This document shows positions 1 through 9,308 of a stretch of DNA of 64,000 nt, in pieces. The notes under the pieces are model-generated. The model was not told the DNA's origin and made no database searches. It saw nothing but the letters and a program-made list of their open reading frames with translations. Within the stretch, counting starts at the first letter, position 1, and every line of letters starts with the position of its first letter. The translations under genes and the position numbers were made by a program. Origin of the DNA: Atriophallophorus winterbourni (Eukaryota > Platyhelminthes > Trematoda > Plagiorchiida > Microphallidae); NCBI GenBank assembly GCA_013407085.1, contig JACCGJ010001650.1:182568-246567 (forward strand). Reading direction: 5' to 3'.

Positions 1-10
1 CACAAATATA

Positions 11-871
11 CAGTGGAACCCACCTACAACGAACTCGTTAACAACGAACTCACCATGATTTCCCAAATAAATTCCTTCTTTGTAAGCATATTTAAAACAT
101 TCGTACAACGGATCTGTTCGTTACGAATCTCACATTTTACGAACACTGTACACGTTTCCGACAGCTATGTTTGTTCAATAGAGTTCATACATACAATGAA
201 CTCGCTTTGTCTTGCTTTTAACACAACGCTCCGTCAAGAAAGGCCTGTAGTGTTTTAAGAATAGAACTGATACACACAGCTTGGCGAGACACAGGCAGCC
301 TAGCCTACAGTGTGCTTACTGATTCGCACGCACACACAAGTATATCACGTGAATTCTTTGTGACTGGTACAACCGCAGTGCCATTGTCTGACGAAGACAG
401 TGACACAGAAGTCGTAGCTCCGTCTGTGAAAGATGCCAGGAGTGCTCTTGATCTCTGCAGGATATTTTTTAGGATAAAAGGAAAATATTCGAAAGAGAGA
501 TCGTGTCGGTGGCGAAGTTAAAACTTAAACAAAAGAGCAACACCAGCTACGTTATGAAACGTGAGATTGGACTGTCAGTGTGTGTGCAAGATGTTTTCAC
601 TACTTCGTTTAGAATAAATTTACTATTATTAACATGAACTTGGATTTAATGTTGCGATATGTGTGCTGTGGCATCATCTATTCATTAAATGGATTACAAG
701 CATGCAAAAACACACAAATGTAAACATTCTTCACTTCTTTATTGTTTACACGTGTACAGAAAAACGGCGGCAAAATCACATGTCTGACAATGCGTTTTAC
801 ATGCAACGAACTCCGCTTTTAACAAACATTTTACTCTCGCCACAACGATTCGTTGTACCCTGGTTTCACTG
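11..871 (+). mobile_element. Tigger/pogo-like DNA transposon, internally deleted
   Basis: The left end starts CAGTG and the right end finishes CACTG. The outer 23 bases are inverted repeats matching at about 18 positions. The dinucleotide TA flanks both ends (9-10 and 872-873), as expected for the Tc1/mariner-pogo superfamily. At 861 bp it is far shorter than an autonomous element, and only a transposase C-terminal remnant is readable inside (312-521). I infer a non-autonomous deletion derivative. Superfamily assignment rests on the ends plus that remnant. Confidence 0.72.
312..521 (+). pseudogene. Tigger-type transposase C-terminal remnant
   Basis: A 69-codon frame carries an acidic stretch (SDEDSDTE) and then a region resembling the Tigger/jerky transposase tail, where a conserved Ala-Leu-rich helix ends in a Phe-Phe-containing motif (here SALDLCRIFF). 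The DNA-binding domain and DDE catalytic core are absent, so this cannot be an active transposase. It lies inside the element bounded by inverted repeats at 11-871. Confidence 0.5.
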
Positions 872-873
872 TA

Positions 874-1490
874 TTATCATTCATATTTCATTTGCCACGT
901 TGATCAAGAACGATAATTCGCGAGAATGATAATGTTATGTCTGTGCTGTACTATTGTTGGCCCAGCCCTTGTGGTCAGAGAGAACGCAACCGTCACTGAA
1001 CTCGTGTATTCACCGAATGCAAAGAGCATCACAATTGAGCAAATCTGTGAATATCACAGTGAATAAAAATCACAATTGGAACTCACCATCGATCTTGATT
1101 GGTCGACTAATCGATAGTTCGTTCACTATCTATACGACAGAGGGTGCCCTCCTAACAGATAAATGCGGTAACACGTCAATTTTGACTTTGATTCAAAAAC
1201 AACAAAGAAAGCAGCACCATCGAGCAACGCGAAAACCGTAATCCTGCCGATAATGTATATTCTAAATATATGGATTCAAACTTGCATTGACGGACCTGGA
1301 AAGTCACTTGAAAATAAAATGAATTCACAACTTGCCACAGAAACATAGTTTGTGCATACTTAATATCGGAGTGCTGGCTCCCCAACGGATAGCATTGAAG
1401 AAAATCTTGCCTCATGGTTGGCATTTAGTCTCATTTAGCCCTGTGAATCTAGAAATTAAACTTAAGATCCCTGCTATCCAGCAGAAAGCC
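874..1490. other. No recognisable gene; spacer and decayed repeat
   Basis: Short frames here match nothing I recognise. The last about 150 bases may be the decayed upstream part of the CR1 remnant that becomes readable at about 1490. Confidence 0.4.
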
Positions 1491-2250
1491 CGATGTTGTC
1501 CTATCACTTTACAAGGCAATAGTTCGGCCGCATTTAGAATATTGTGTCCAGGCATGGTTTCTTCATTACAAAAGGGACATTGTTCGACTCAAGGGCGTAC
1601 AGCGTCTCGCCACTCACGTGATTGAGGGTCAGCGAGGGAAACCTTACTCTGCACGCCTGAAGTCACTACATCTTTTCTTACTTACGCGCGGTCGTTTGAG
1701 TGGCGATTCAATTTATTCAAAGATTTATTCAAAGATGATCTGCGGGTAACAAGCTATGCTTTACAAGGCCCACATAAATGTACATAGGGTCGGATGGTAA
1801 AAAATATCAAATTAATTGAAACCTTCAAGATCATGAAGGGGTTAAGAGGTGTAATAATGAACGACTTCTTAAAGTTGAGTCCCGAGTAGGTCACCCGCGT
1901 TCATTCACTAAAACTTGCTGAGGATCGATGTAGACTAGACATCAGGAAAAGTTTTTTAGCATCAGGGTGGTAAATGTCTGGAACCAGCTTCAAGAAAACA
2001 TATATCCTGTAGTTCTGTTGTGAGTTTTAAGAATGGTTTCAACCGCGTCTCGGGTATGCTATTTCCTGATTACTACCCCTAATTAAAAAGCAACATTAGT
2101 CTGGGCAACGTATTCAGCGTTATCTAGTAAATAAAGGGAATGCTAGAGTTTTTTAATACACAACACTTCTTAGCTGACCTCTCACCTTATTGGTGAAATA
2201 AAATCGTTTTTTTATTTTTCCAGGATCATTCATAACGATTTGCTTCCTAA
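1491..2250 (+). pseudogene. CR1-like LINE remnant: RT C-terminus and 3' UTR
   Basis: Translation gives a degraded version of the C-terminal RT region that is better preserved at 46130-46603 (LYKA..RPHLEYCVQAW, then RLATH.IEGQRGKPYSARL). Several stops and frameshifts interrupt it. The 3' UTR also matches, including the small hairpin segment ACCTCTCACC..TGGTGAA at about 2178-2201, which corresponds to 46714-46737. It is an old, 5'-truncated copy of the same subfamily. Confidence 0.68.
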
Positions 2251-2664
2251 ATAGAAATCGGAAAATCTGTAGTGTGTAGTGCTAGACTATATTTTTCCTC
2301 AGTCCACTACAAATCTCTTGGCGTCGCGATCGACGAAGATATCCAATGTGCAATAACAAGAAAACAATTTGGCAGTGATGGTTGCTCCTCTGCAGCTTTC
2401 TACTAAAAACACTTCTGAACCCACGGTTGGCTCGTTAGCCACTAACTGTTCTGTTCAACAGCACTGCACTGAACTGAATTTAAATGTACTTCAACATTCA
2501 AGGTAACCGCGCAGTATTTAAAAATTATTTCTGTAACTGTCCCTCATTTATGTGACACCTTTTGTATTGCACGACAATATTGTCGTTTGACTTCATATCG
2601 CACAACACCGGAATAAGCGAAATTCAACGATAGTTGCAACATCCATTCCGTACTCCTTTTTTCC

Positions 2665-5350
2665 GTCGCAGTGTTGGCTCGCTTCCAGCATTCTGCCGGT
2701 ATGGCTGAGAGTATATGGTGCCGTATAAGGACTGCAGCTTCATTTGCCACGATAGGTGTCGTTTATCGTTCTCCCAATACTCAGGCAGATACTGTGATAT
2801 CATAGATATGTCAGTATGGTAGATCCTCAAACTGCTTGATTATGGGGGATTTCAATGCTCCTAGTATTGATTGGACTTCGCTAGATGAAGTTTCAGGGTC
2901 ATTCGAGCGGGACTTATTGGACGCTGTGGTTGATGTGGGCCTCGTGCAGCACGTTTCCCATCCGACCAGAGTAGGCCCTACTGTGTGTGAGTCCATTTTG
3001 GACTTGGTATTCACTCCCACGCAGTCCGATATTACTCAACTTCGGACTGAAGCTCCATTAGGCTGCAGTGACCATGCCACCTCAAGTTTTATGTGGAAAC
3101 GCAACACTGGCTGGGTACCAGATCCAATTCCCAGAAGGAATTTTTGGAAGGCAGACGTGGGTAGGTTACGGGATGTTGCTTCATCTCTCGATTGGTCTTT
3201 CGATCAAGCAGCTGATGTTGAAGATTGTTGGCTGGTGATCCGTAATAACATTTTGACAGTTATTGAGGTGGCTATTCCGTTGTCCATACGTCGTCGTAAG
3301 GCGAAAGGTCCACCTTGGTTTGATAAGGAGATAAGGAAACTTTTGCAGCAACGTCAAAAGCTCTGGTCGATATTCGTAAGTCGGAAAAACGCCACTGACT
3401 ATGACAATTATCGGCAAGCTAGAAACCTTTGTACGGCATTAAAACGCAGGAAACGTATGTTGTACGAGCAGCGATTGGTTGACGAGTCTACTTGTGCACC
3501 AAAACGGCTATTCGCATACATTCGACGCCGCACAAAGGCGTCGCCATATATTCCTAATTTGATAGATACTAATGGGGTAGACATTACTGAGGGTGGTTTG
3601 AAAGCTGAAGCCATGGCTAAGCAGTATGCCTCCGTGTACTGTCTGGAAGACAATGATCCTCCTTCTGTCTCTAATGACAGTGAGGTGCTGTCTGATCTTG
3701 ATGTAGATGTAGAGACTGTTAGACACCTGTTGGAACAGTTAGACACACAATCCGCGCCAGGACCAGACGGTATTCATCCGTTGGTTTTACGAGCACTATC
3801 AGAAGTGTTGTGCGTTCCGCTGGCCAGGTTGTTTACAAAATCTGTAACATTAGGGGTCTTGCCACAAGAATGGAAACAGGGTATTATTAAACCTATGTTT
3901 AAGAGTGGGGACCCCAGTAGTCCTGCTAATTACAGGCCGGTCACATTGACTTCTGTGATCGGTAAAATTTTAGAGAAGCTGATCAAAAGGAAATTAGAGC
4001 ACTTTCTTTTGGAGTGTGGGCGTTGGTGTCCACAACAACATGGATTCACCAAAAATCGCTCATGCGTAAGTAATCTGCTCCTGGCGCGAGAAAGTTGGTG
4101 TGCTTTGACTGATTCTGGTCAAGAGGTCGATGTCATTTTTATCGACTTTAGTAAGGCGTTTGACCGCGTGCCCCACCGCCGATTGCTCGTCAAGCTGGAG
4201 GGTTTGGGTATTCAGGGTTGTCTACTTAAATGGATCGAGGCATCCATCTCAGGGCGGTCAAACCGTGTCGAGGTGAATGGAGTTTTGTCTTCAGAGATGA
4301 TAGCAGGCTCCGGAGTGCCGCAGGGATCTGTCCTTGTCCCATTGTTGTTCAAAGTTTTCGTGAATGATATTTCGGACGCGGTAGCGATCGATTGTCTTTT
4401 ATTCGCGGATGATCTGAAACTGTGGGCCTCTGTCAGTTCCTGCGATGGCCACAAGCAACTGCAACAAGCAGTTGATGACTTAGTCAGTTGGACACATCGC
4501 TGGTCACTGCCTATCAATGAGGACAAGACAGTGGTCATGCGCATAAACTCCGATGACACTGGTGGTGAATACTTTATTGGAGGTAAGCCTATTAGAGCGG
4601 TGACGGTCGAAAAAGACTTAGGGATTCTGGTTATGGATTCCTTGAAGTCGAAGGCTGACACTTGTCGGAGAATAGGCAGCGCTACCAGGATGCTCTGGGC
4701 GATTCGGCGTTCCTTTGCGTCCATTACCCCGCAAATGTTCCAGACACTTTTCTCTGTGTACATTCGTCCTCTGTTGGAATATGGGCTACCTGTTGCATTT
4801 CCTCAGTCCAAAGGCGAATGCGACTCCTTGGAGAGGGTACAAAGGAGGGGCACTAAGATGGTTTGTGGAATGCGCCAACTCGCGTACGAGGATAGGAGGA
4901 GCTTGCTGAAACTCTACCCCCTAGAGCTTCGAAGGGAAAGATATGACCTGCTCCTGACACGCCGTATTCTTCTCGGTCAATATGGAGACGAGTTCCTCCA
5001 GTACTTCCGATTAGTAGGTGAGTCGAGGACTCGTGGACATGACTTTAAGTTGCAGAAGCCTAGAAGGCTGAAGCTGAGTAATGCGAGCACGCTATCCACG
5101 CGGGTGGTGAACACTTGGAACTCTCTACCGAAAGGGCTCCTGTCTCTACCATCTGAACAGCTATTCAAAAGCGCGTTGGATCAGCATTTGTTGAGACGGA
5201 TGGACTTGATCCCCGGAGTGATATAGTGGTGTTCCTCTACTCTCAGGGTTTGCTTTGTCAGCAGAAGTCACCCATGTCTATTGCTGTGATGAAGCTCAAA
5301 CGGGATTTTATCCCTTCCGCTTTCGATTCAGAAGAAGAAGAAGACTGGTA
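2665..5350 (+). mobile_element. CR1-like non-LTR retrotransposon, 5' truncated
   Basis: The copy starts abruptly inside the endonuclease at about 2665, where it becomes about 90% or more identical to the copy at 48870-49350 by eye. It runs through endonuclease C-terminus and reverse transcriptase to a stop at 5226. A GAA-rich stretch at about 5330-5343 may be a tail. Stops between 2665 and 2835 show the endonuclease part has decayed, while the RT frame stays open for 796 codons. 5' truncation is usual for LINE insertion by target-primed reverse transcription. Confidence 0.85.
2836..5226 (+). CDS. CR1-like ORF2: endonuclease C-terminus plus reverse transcriptase
   Basis: This is the longest uninterrupted frame in the window (796 codons). 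The first about 100 residues are the end of an APE endonuclease: GDFNAPSIDW (from residue 4), SILDLVF, and LGCSDHA with the catalytic His. The RT follows: SAPGPDGIHP, NYRPVTL, QHGFTKNRSC, FIDFSKAFDRVPH with the first catalytic Asp, GVPQGSVL, and LLFADDLKLW at about residue 521, where both catalytic Asp are intact. The C-terminal RT region LEYGLPVAFPQ..GECDSLERVQRR is also present. The ATG at 2836 is only the first Met in the open region. The true start lay upstream and the endonuclease is incomplete, so it could not mobilise itself. Confidence 0.88.
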   Translation: MIMGDFNAPSIDWTSLDEVSGSFERDLLDAVVDVGLVQHVSHPTRVGPTVCESILDLVFTPTQSDITQLRTEAPLGCSDHATSSFMWKRNTGWVPDPIPRRNFWKADVGRLRDVASSLDWSFDQAADVEDCWLVIRNNILTVIEVAIPLSIRRRKAKGPPWFDKEIRKLLQQRQKLWSIFVSRKNATDYDNYRQARNLCTALKRRKRMLYEQRLVDESTCAPKRLFAYIRRRTKASPYIPNLIDTNGVDITEGGLKAEAMAKQYASVYCLEDNDPPSVSNDSEVLSDLDVDVETVRHLLEQLDTQSAPGPDGIHPLVLRALSEVLCVPLARLFTKSVTLGVLPQEWKQGIIKPMFKSGDPSSPANYRPVTLTSVIGKILEKLIKRKLEHFLLECGRWCPQQHGFTKNRSCVSNLLLARESWCALTDSGQEVDVIFIDFSKAFDRVPHRRLLVKLEGLGIQGCLLKWIEASISGRSNRVEVNGVLSSEMIAGSGVPQGSVLVPLLFKVFVNDISDAVAIDCLLFADDLKLWASVSSCDGHKQLQQAVDDLVSWTHRWSLPINEDKTVVMRINSDDTGGEYFIGGKPIRAVTVEKDLGILVMDSLKSKADTCRRIGSATRMLWAIRRSFASITPQMFQTLFSVYIRPLLEYGLPVAFPQSKGECDSLERVQRRGTKMVCGMRQLAYEDRRSLLKLYPLELRRERYDLLLTRRILLGQYGDEFLQYFRLVGESRTRGHDFKLQKPRRLKLSNASTLSTRVVNTWNSLPKGLLSLPSEQLFKSALDQHLLRRMDLIPGVI

Positions 5351-5431
5351 TTATCAACGATTCACCCCAGGAGCAGGTACGCTCTCATCCTTCCGAACCT
5401 TTGAGAACAACTCGCACACTTCTGCAACGAC

Positions 5432-5570
5432 TGTCTCGCCTCATTTATTATTCTCTATTTCTCATATCTGTCTAGGCCTTGGCAACCTGGCAGTAATATC
5501 GCCCACGTACAGTCTCTGACTGTGCGGCTCTTTGCTTGGATCGGGCTTGTGCTTTCATACCATACATACC
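5432..5570 (+). repeat. SINE-like repeat copy (GCCTAGGC..CATAC family)
   Basis: This copy has the family core TCTAGGCC..GGCAACCTG, CAGTCTCTGACTGTGCGG and GGGCTTGTGCTTTCATAC, then a short CATAC-type tail. It lies between a CR1 3' end and a minus-strand RTE fragment. The full-length reference copy is at 10310-10538. Confidence 0.75.
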
Positions 5571-5574
5571 TTAA

Positions 5575-6900
5575 GAAATACCGGGTGGAGCTCGTGGGAA
5601 CCATGGAGGCTTGTGTCGCTTCAGTAATTAGATCTATCGTCGTATTTCTTCGACACTGGGCGGGGCTAGCGACACGGAACATTGCAAAGAAGATTGAGGG
5701 ATGTCGGTGGTGTCTGAAGGAGTGTGCTGATTTAACTGCTGACTTAAATATTCTCTCCATCTTTCTAAACGTATATGAAGGCTCGTTGTGCGCGATGGTT
5801 TCACTCAGGCCTTGTGGCTTAGGGACACAGAAACTAATCAATTGGTAAAGTCTTCGCATGTTGCCCACAGCTGACGCTCTTTCCATCTCCGAGGCGCGTT
5901 CTTTCCACCGAACCTCATGGTCACGCCTCAGACTATCTTTGATTAGGAGTCTAAGACACTTCCGATCGTTTTCAAACTGTAAACCACTCGGTAAGGCTTC
6001 GCGCTGTTTGAGTAGCATGAGGGACTCAGCAGAGATCCAGCGGTTTGAGGGTCGACGAGCGACTTTGCAGCATTCTGTAGCGGAGTCGTAGAATGCTTGC
6101 TTATAGTAGTGCCAATGACGAACTAGGTCGACCGGCCGATTTTTTGAAAGGGAAGCCGATAGAGTATCCCAAAATCTGGCTTTTACTTTAGTCAGCGATA
6201 GTGCGTTTCTGTCTAGTTTGGGTTTACCTCCGAATTGAAGGTTAATTGTTGCACACACTAAAGCGTGATCAAAATCTACACTGGTACTCCAATAAGACAC
6301 TACCTCACCACCTGTAGCTTATCGCAATATGGTCAAGCTGCGCCCAAGTACGTTGTGACGTGGAGCGCCAGGTAGCTAGATGGCACTTGTGATGTCGAAA
6401 ATTTGTTGAAGCGAGGAAGAGGCGGTGGTCGTCACAGAGAGACAACAATCTCTCTCCATTGTCTGCTCGGTCGTCTGACACCATACTTTCCTCCAAGGAA
6501 GCGCTCAGAATGCACTATACATCCAACTCGGGCATTGAAATCGCCGGCAAACACTACTTTATCGGTCTGCGTGCTTTTATTAAGAGAGAACGAAGTTCTT
6601 CGTAGAATTCGTCCTCCACCTCATCTGCCCCACAGTTCGTGGGCGCGTAAGACGTGATCATGAATAGGTTACGTCTGTCGTCACTATGTTTGTTCATTGT
6701 ACTGTAACCCTGAAATCTCGCTGCGTACAGTCGGCTATTAACGGGTATCCAATCTAAAAGGGAGGTTTCCGTTTTTTGGCTAAGAATAATTCCAACACCA
6801 GTTAGGCCGGCAGAGGAAGCAACGGGATCACTGGACACACGCAAGTGGAACCTACTCCCAAGAGGTATAGGAGAACTCAATTGAAATATCGAATCAATGT
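5575..6900 (-). pseudogene. RTE-like LINE fragment: endonuclease and linker
   Basis: On the minus strand this reads from an APE endonuclease into the basic linker before the RT. Visible landmarks are GLTGVGIILS, DDRRNLFMITSYAP, DNGERLLSLCDDHRLFLASTNF, the QLDHIAIS motif, and the linker RRDHEVRWKERASEMERA followed by NMRRLYQLI. These are typical of the RTE clade, which includes the schistosome SR2 type. No RT follows, and the frame shifts at several places (about 6300, 6500, 5850). It abuts the next RTE fragment at about 6900 in the same orientation. Confidence 0.8.
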
Positions 6901-8650
6901 CACGCTCTTTTCATTGAATCTATATCCTGTAACCGAACTTTGCACTTGGAAGGTGCACACCGCATACCGATGGATGGTATGACACTATATAGTCTGTTAA
7001 AAGTAGCTTGAGCATCCGCAAAGGAATTGAAAAGTAAAACTACGTCGTCGGCATAATCTAAATCAAAAACTTTCCTATCGCAGCCTATCTGAATGCCCGG
7101 TGTCGGTATGCCTGCATTGCATGCATAAATTATAGCGTCAATTACAAAATTGAACTAAATTGAGAAATTGGACACCACTAACCGTTGGAAAGTTGGCTGA
7201 CATGTTATTGTACACCACAACGCGCTCAGAGCTATAGGAATTAATCGCCCGAAATGTGTTTACGTACTTTTGTGGAAAACGTTTGAGCAGTGCGTTCCTG
7301 TCGACCGAATCAAAAGCACCCTTAAAATCAAGAAAGATCGTTACATTGTCAGCCTATAAGCATGGAGATCTTCTAAACTTCGAAGAGTGAATATGTATCG
7401 ACATCCTCTACCGGACAAAATCCCCTTCGCGAATCTTATACTCTATGTAATGTAAGGCTTGCCGAAATACCTCCACGTGGTGCAGCTGGGTGGGCTCGGT
7501 TTCCGAGCTCAGCGAAAGGTTCGGCGGTGGTGTCTGAGGGTGTGGTGGGTTTTCGCCTGGCAAGCGTTCTCCCTATAAAAAGCCACTGATGACATCACGA
7601 CGCGGCGGATGTGACTCGCCGCTCCAAAAGTCACTGCCCCTTGTCCTATCCAAGGACATTGTATGGTGCACAGGCAAAAACTGAAGTCACCAACCTATCA
7701 ACGGGGTTATCGGGCTCCGAACTGGAAATTCCCAGAAAAGGGCGTATGAACCGCTTCGTCGGTCACCGGCCACCGATAGGTGCGAACCTCTCTCGCTCCA
7801 CTGCCTTGTGGGTAAAGGCTCGGGGTGGGACCCCCTAAACGAAATCTCCCCTACTTCGGTGTAGGCAACCGGGTAGTATCATGCCTACGTTCAACGATGC
7901 CGATGACAACGCTTTGTACCCCCCTTCTCGGTTTTATCTCATGTTCATGTTGAACGGCAACTCAGAATTGTGCATAATAATAATAATAATAAATGTAAGG
8001 CGTCAAAGACGCACGAACAGATGCCCATATTATGAGGAGTAAGGCTGATTCCCCTGTGATTGAGCATGAAGTACGTACACCTTTTTGAAAATCGGTTTGA
8101 TTATAGATTCCCAAAACTGGGGAATAGTTTTCGTGTTCCATACCTGACGAAAAAGGTCAACTATAATGCCTTACAGAATATCACAACCCTCATTGAACAG
8201 AACCGGGGCCAGTCCATTGGGACCTGCTGCTTCGAAACTTTTCACTGACTCAACACCGAGCTTGATTTCGGCTTCGTTTGAAAGCGTTAAACCGACTGAC
8301 CATAGTACATAACACAAAATGGAAAGCAATGGACCATCTGCTGCTGGCCAGCTAAATTGCCATTGAAAATGCTCCGCCCAACGAGACAAATAGCGCTCTT
8401 TGTTAGTGATCAAGGTGCCATTATTCTCTATGATTGTTCCACTAACTTCAATGGCTTTAGAACCTGTAGATCGAATTAGCTGAAACAGCTTTCGGACATT
8501 ACCCGAATTGCTGGCTATCTCCATTTCCTCAAGTTTTGCAGCCACCACGCTTCCCTATTTGATCGAATGCTACGCTTAAGATTATTTCCAACGCGTCTTC
8601 GTTCTGTATTATATTGTGAACCAGAAGGAATCCTTCGTTTTTCTTCTAGT
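6900..8650 (-). pseudogene. RTE-like LINE fragment: linker and RT, split by an insertion
   Basis: Minus-strand reading begins with the linker (LEEMEIASNSGNVRKLFQLI at about 8530-8470). It continues as RT (IIKPIFKK; CSNHRGISLT-like) to about 8002, is interrupted by the 533-bp insert at 7459-7991, and resumes with FLDFKGAFDSVDRNALLKRF, then LDYADDVVLLF at about 7050, then MRCAPSKCKVRL. The YADD catalytic pair is intact, but stops and frameshifts make it non-functional. It looks like a separate insertion from the fragment at 5575-6900, because the RT tail here joins directly onto endonuclease sequence. Confidence 0.8.
7459..7991 (+). mobile_element. 533-bp retroposon with AAT-repeat tail in an RTE
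   Basis: A GC-richer block splits the RT of the surrounding RTE. It is flanked by a perfect 10-bp direct repeat, AATGTAAGGC, at 7449-7458 and 7992-8001, and ends in (AAT)n at about 7976-7991. It has no long frame. A TATAAAAAG box at about 7573 lies next to a CRE-like TGATGACATCACG. The segment CACTGCCTTGTGGGTAAAGGCT resembles the 5' flank of the RTE at 24030-24110 read on the minus strand (GCTGCCTTGTGGGTCAGGCT). I infer an internally deleted, RTE-mobilised non-autonomous element. Confidence 0.72.
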
Positions 8651-9081
8651 TAGACTGGGTGATCTAGTGGGGCCTTCTTCCAGGGATAGAACTGCCACAT
8701 GCCGACTCCGCGGCAGCGTGCATTCCACTGCTGTGTGACATTGTCGTACATCGCAGTGGGAAGATTATCTACTACCGCGATACGCTTGCTGAACTGAACT
8801 GCTGTAAGAAATCGCAAGCTTTGGTCGCTTGGTATTTGTTTGAACTTTAAAAAATGCTGACTGTTTCTCGTCCATGTTAACAGTCATCACGAAATCTTTG
8901 GCTTGAATTTGGTTTTATTCTACAAACAACTAGGGATAATAGTTTTTTAATTTGCCACTAAACTACCCTGTTTAACGATTCCATTGGTTAAACAGTTTAC
9001 ATTTTTACTCAGAAAAATATCTCACCTTTTCGTCACATGTCACTCATCCTGTCAAAATCCATGTTCTTTTCTCTGTTCCAG
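8651..9081. other. Upstream intron or 5' region of SLC35B3; nothing recognised
   Basis: AT-rich sequence ending in a good splice acceptor (TTTTCTCTGTTCCAG) at 9080-9081. I could not identify an upstream coding exon or a promoter here. Confidence 0.4.
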
Positions 9082-9308
9082 TCGGTGTCCCAGGGATGAT
9101 TAATGGAAATTTAATGAATCACACGGTTGTGCATATGCCTTCACAATCACTACCATCCCAACCTGCAGGATGTCCGATTGAAAAGACAAAATTGAATGAG
9201 AATGTGTTGATATGCGGCTTCAATCTATCCAAGCTACCTAGAAATACGATGTTTATAATCTGTATAATCGGTACTTTCGTTTCTTACCTTCTGTACGGAA
9301 TGTTACAG
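9082..9308 (+). CDS. SLC35B3: SLC35B3 exon 1 (first coding exon seen)
   Basis: Acceptor TTCCAG at 9076-9081 and donor GTGAGT from 9309; ends in phase 0. From ATG 9096 it encodes residues 1-71: a polar N-terminus, the conserved NLSK segment, then the first membrane helix (MFIICIIGTFVSYLLYGMLQ). The codons between 9082 and 9096 are open, so translation might begin in an earlier exon. Confidence 0.88.

Noticed and set aside
7565..7620. Hammerhead core at CTGATGACATCACG in the 533-bp insert
   Set aside because: No GAAAC follows a stem II; the CRE-like reading is more economical.
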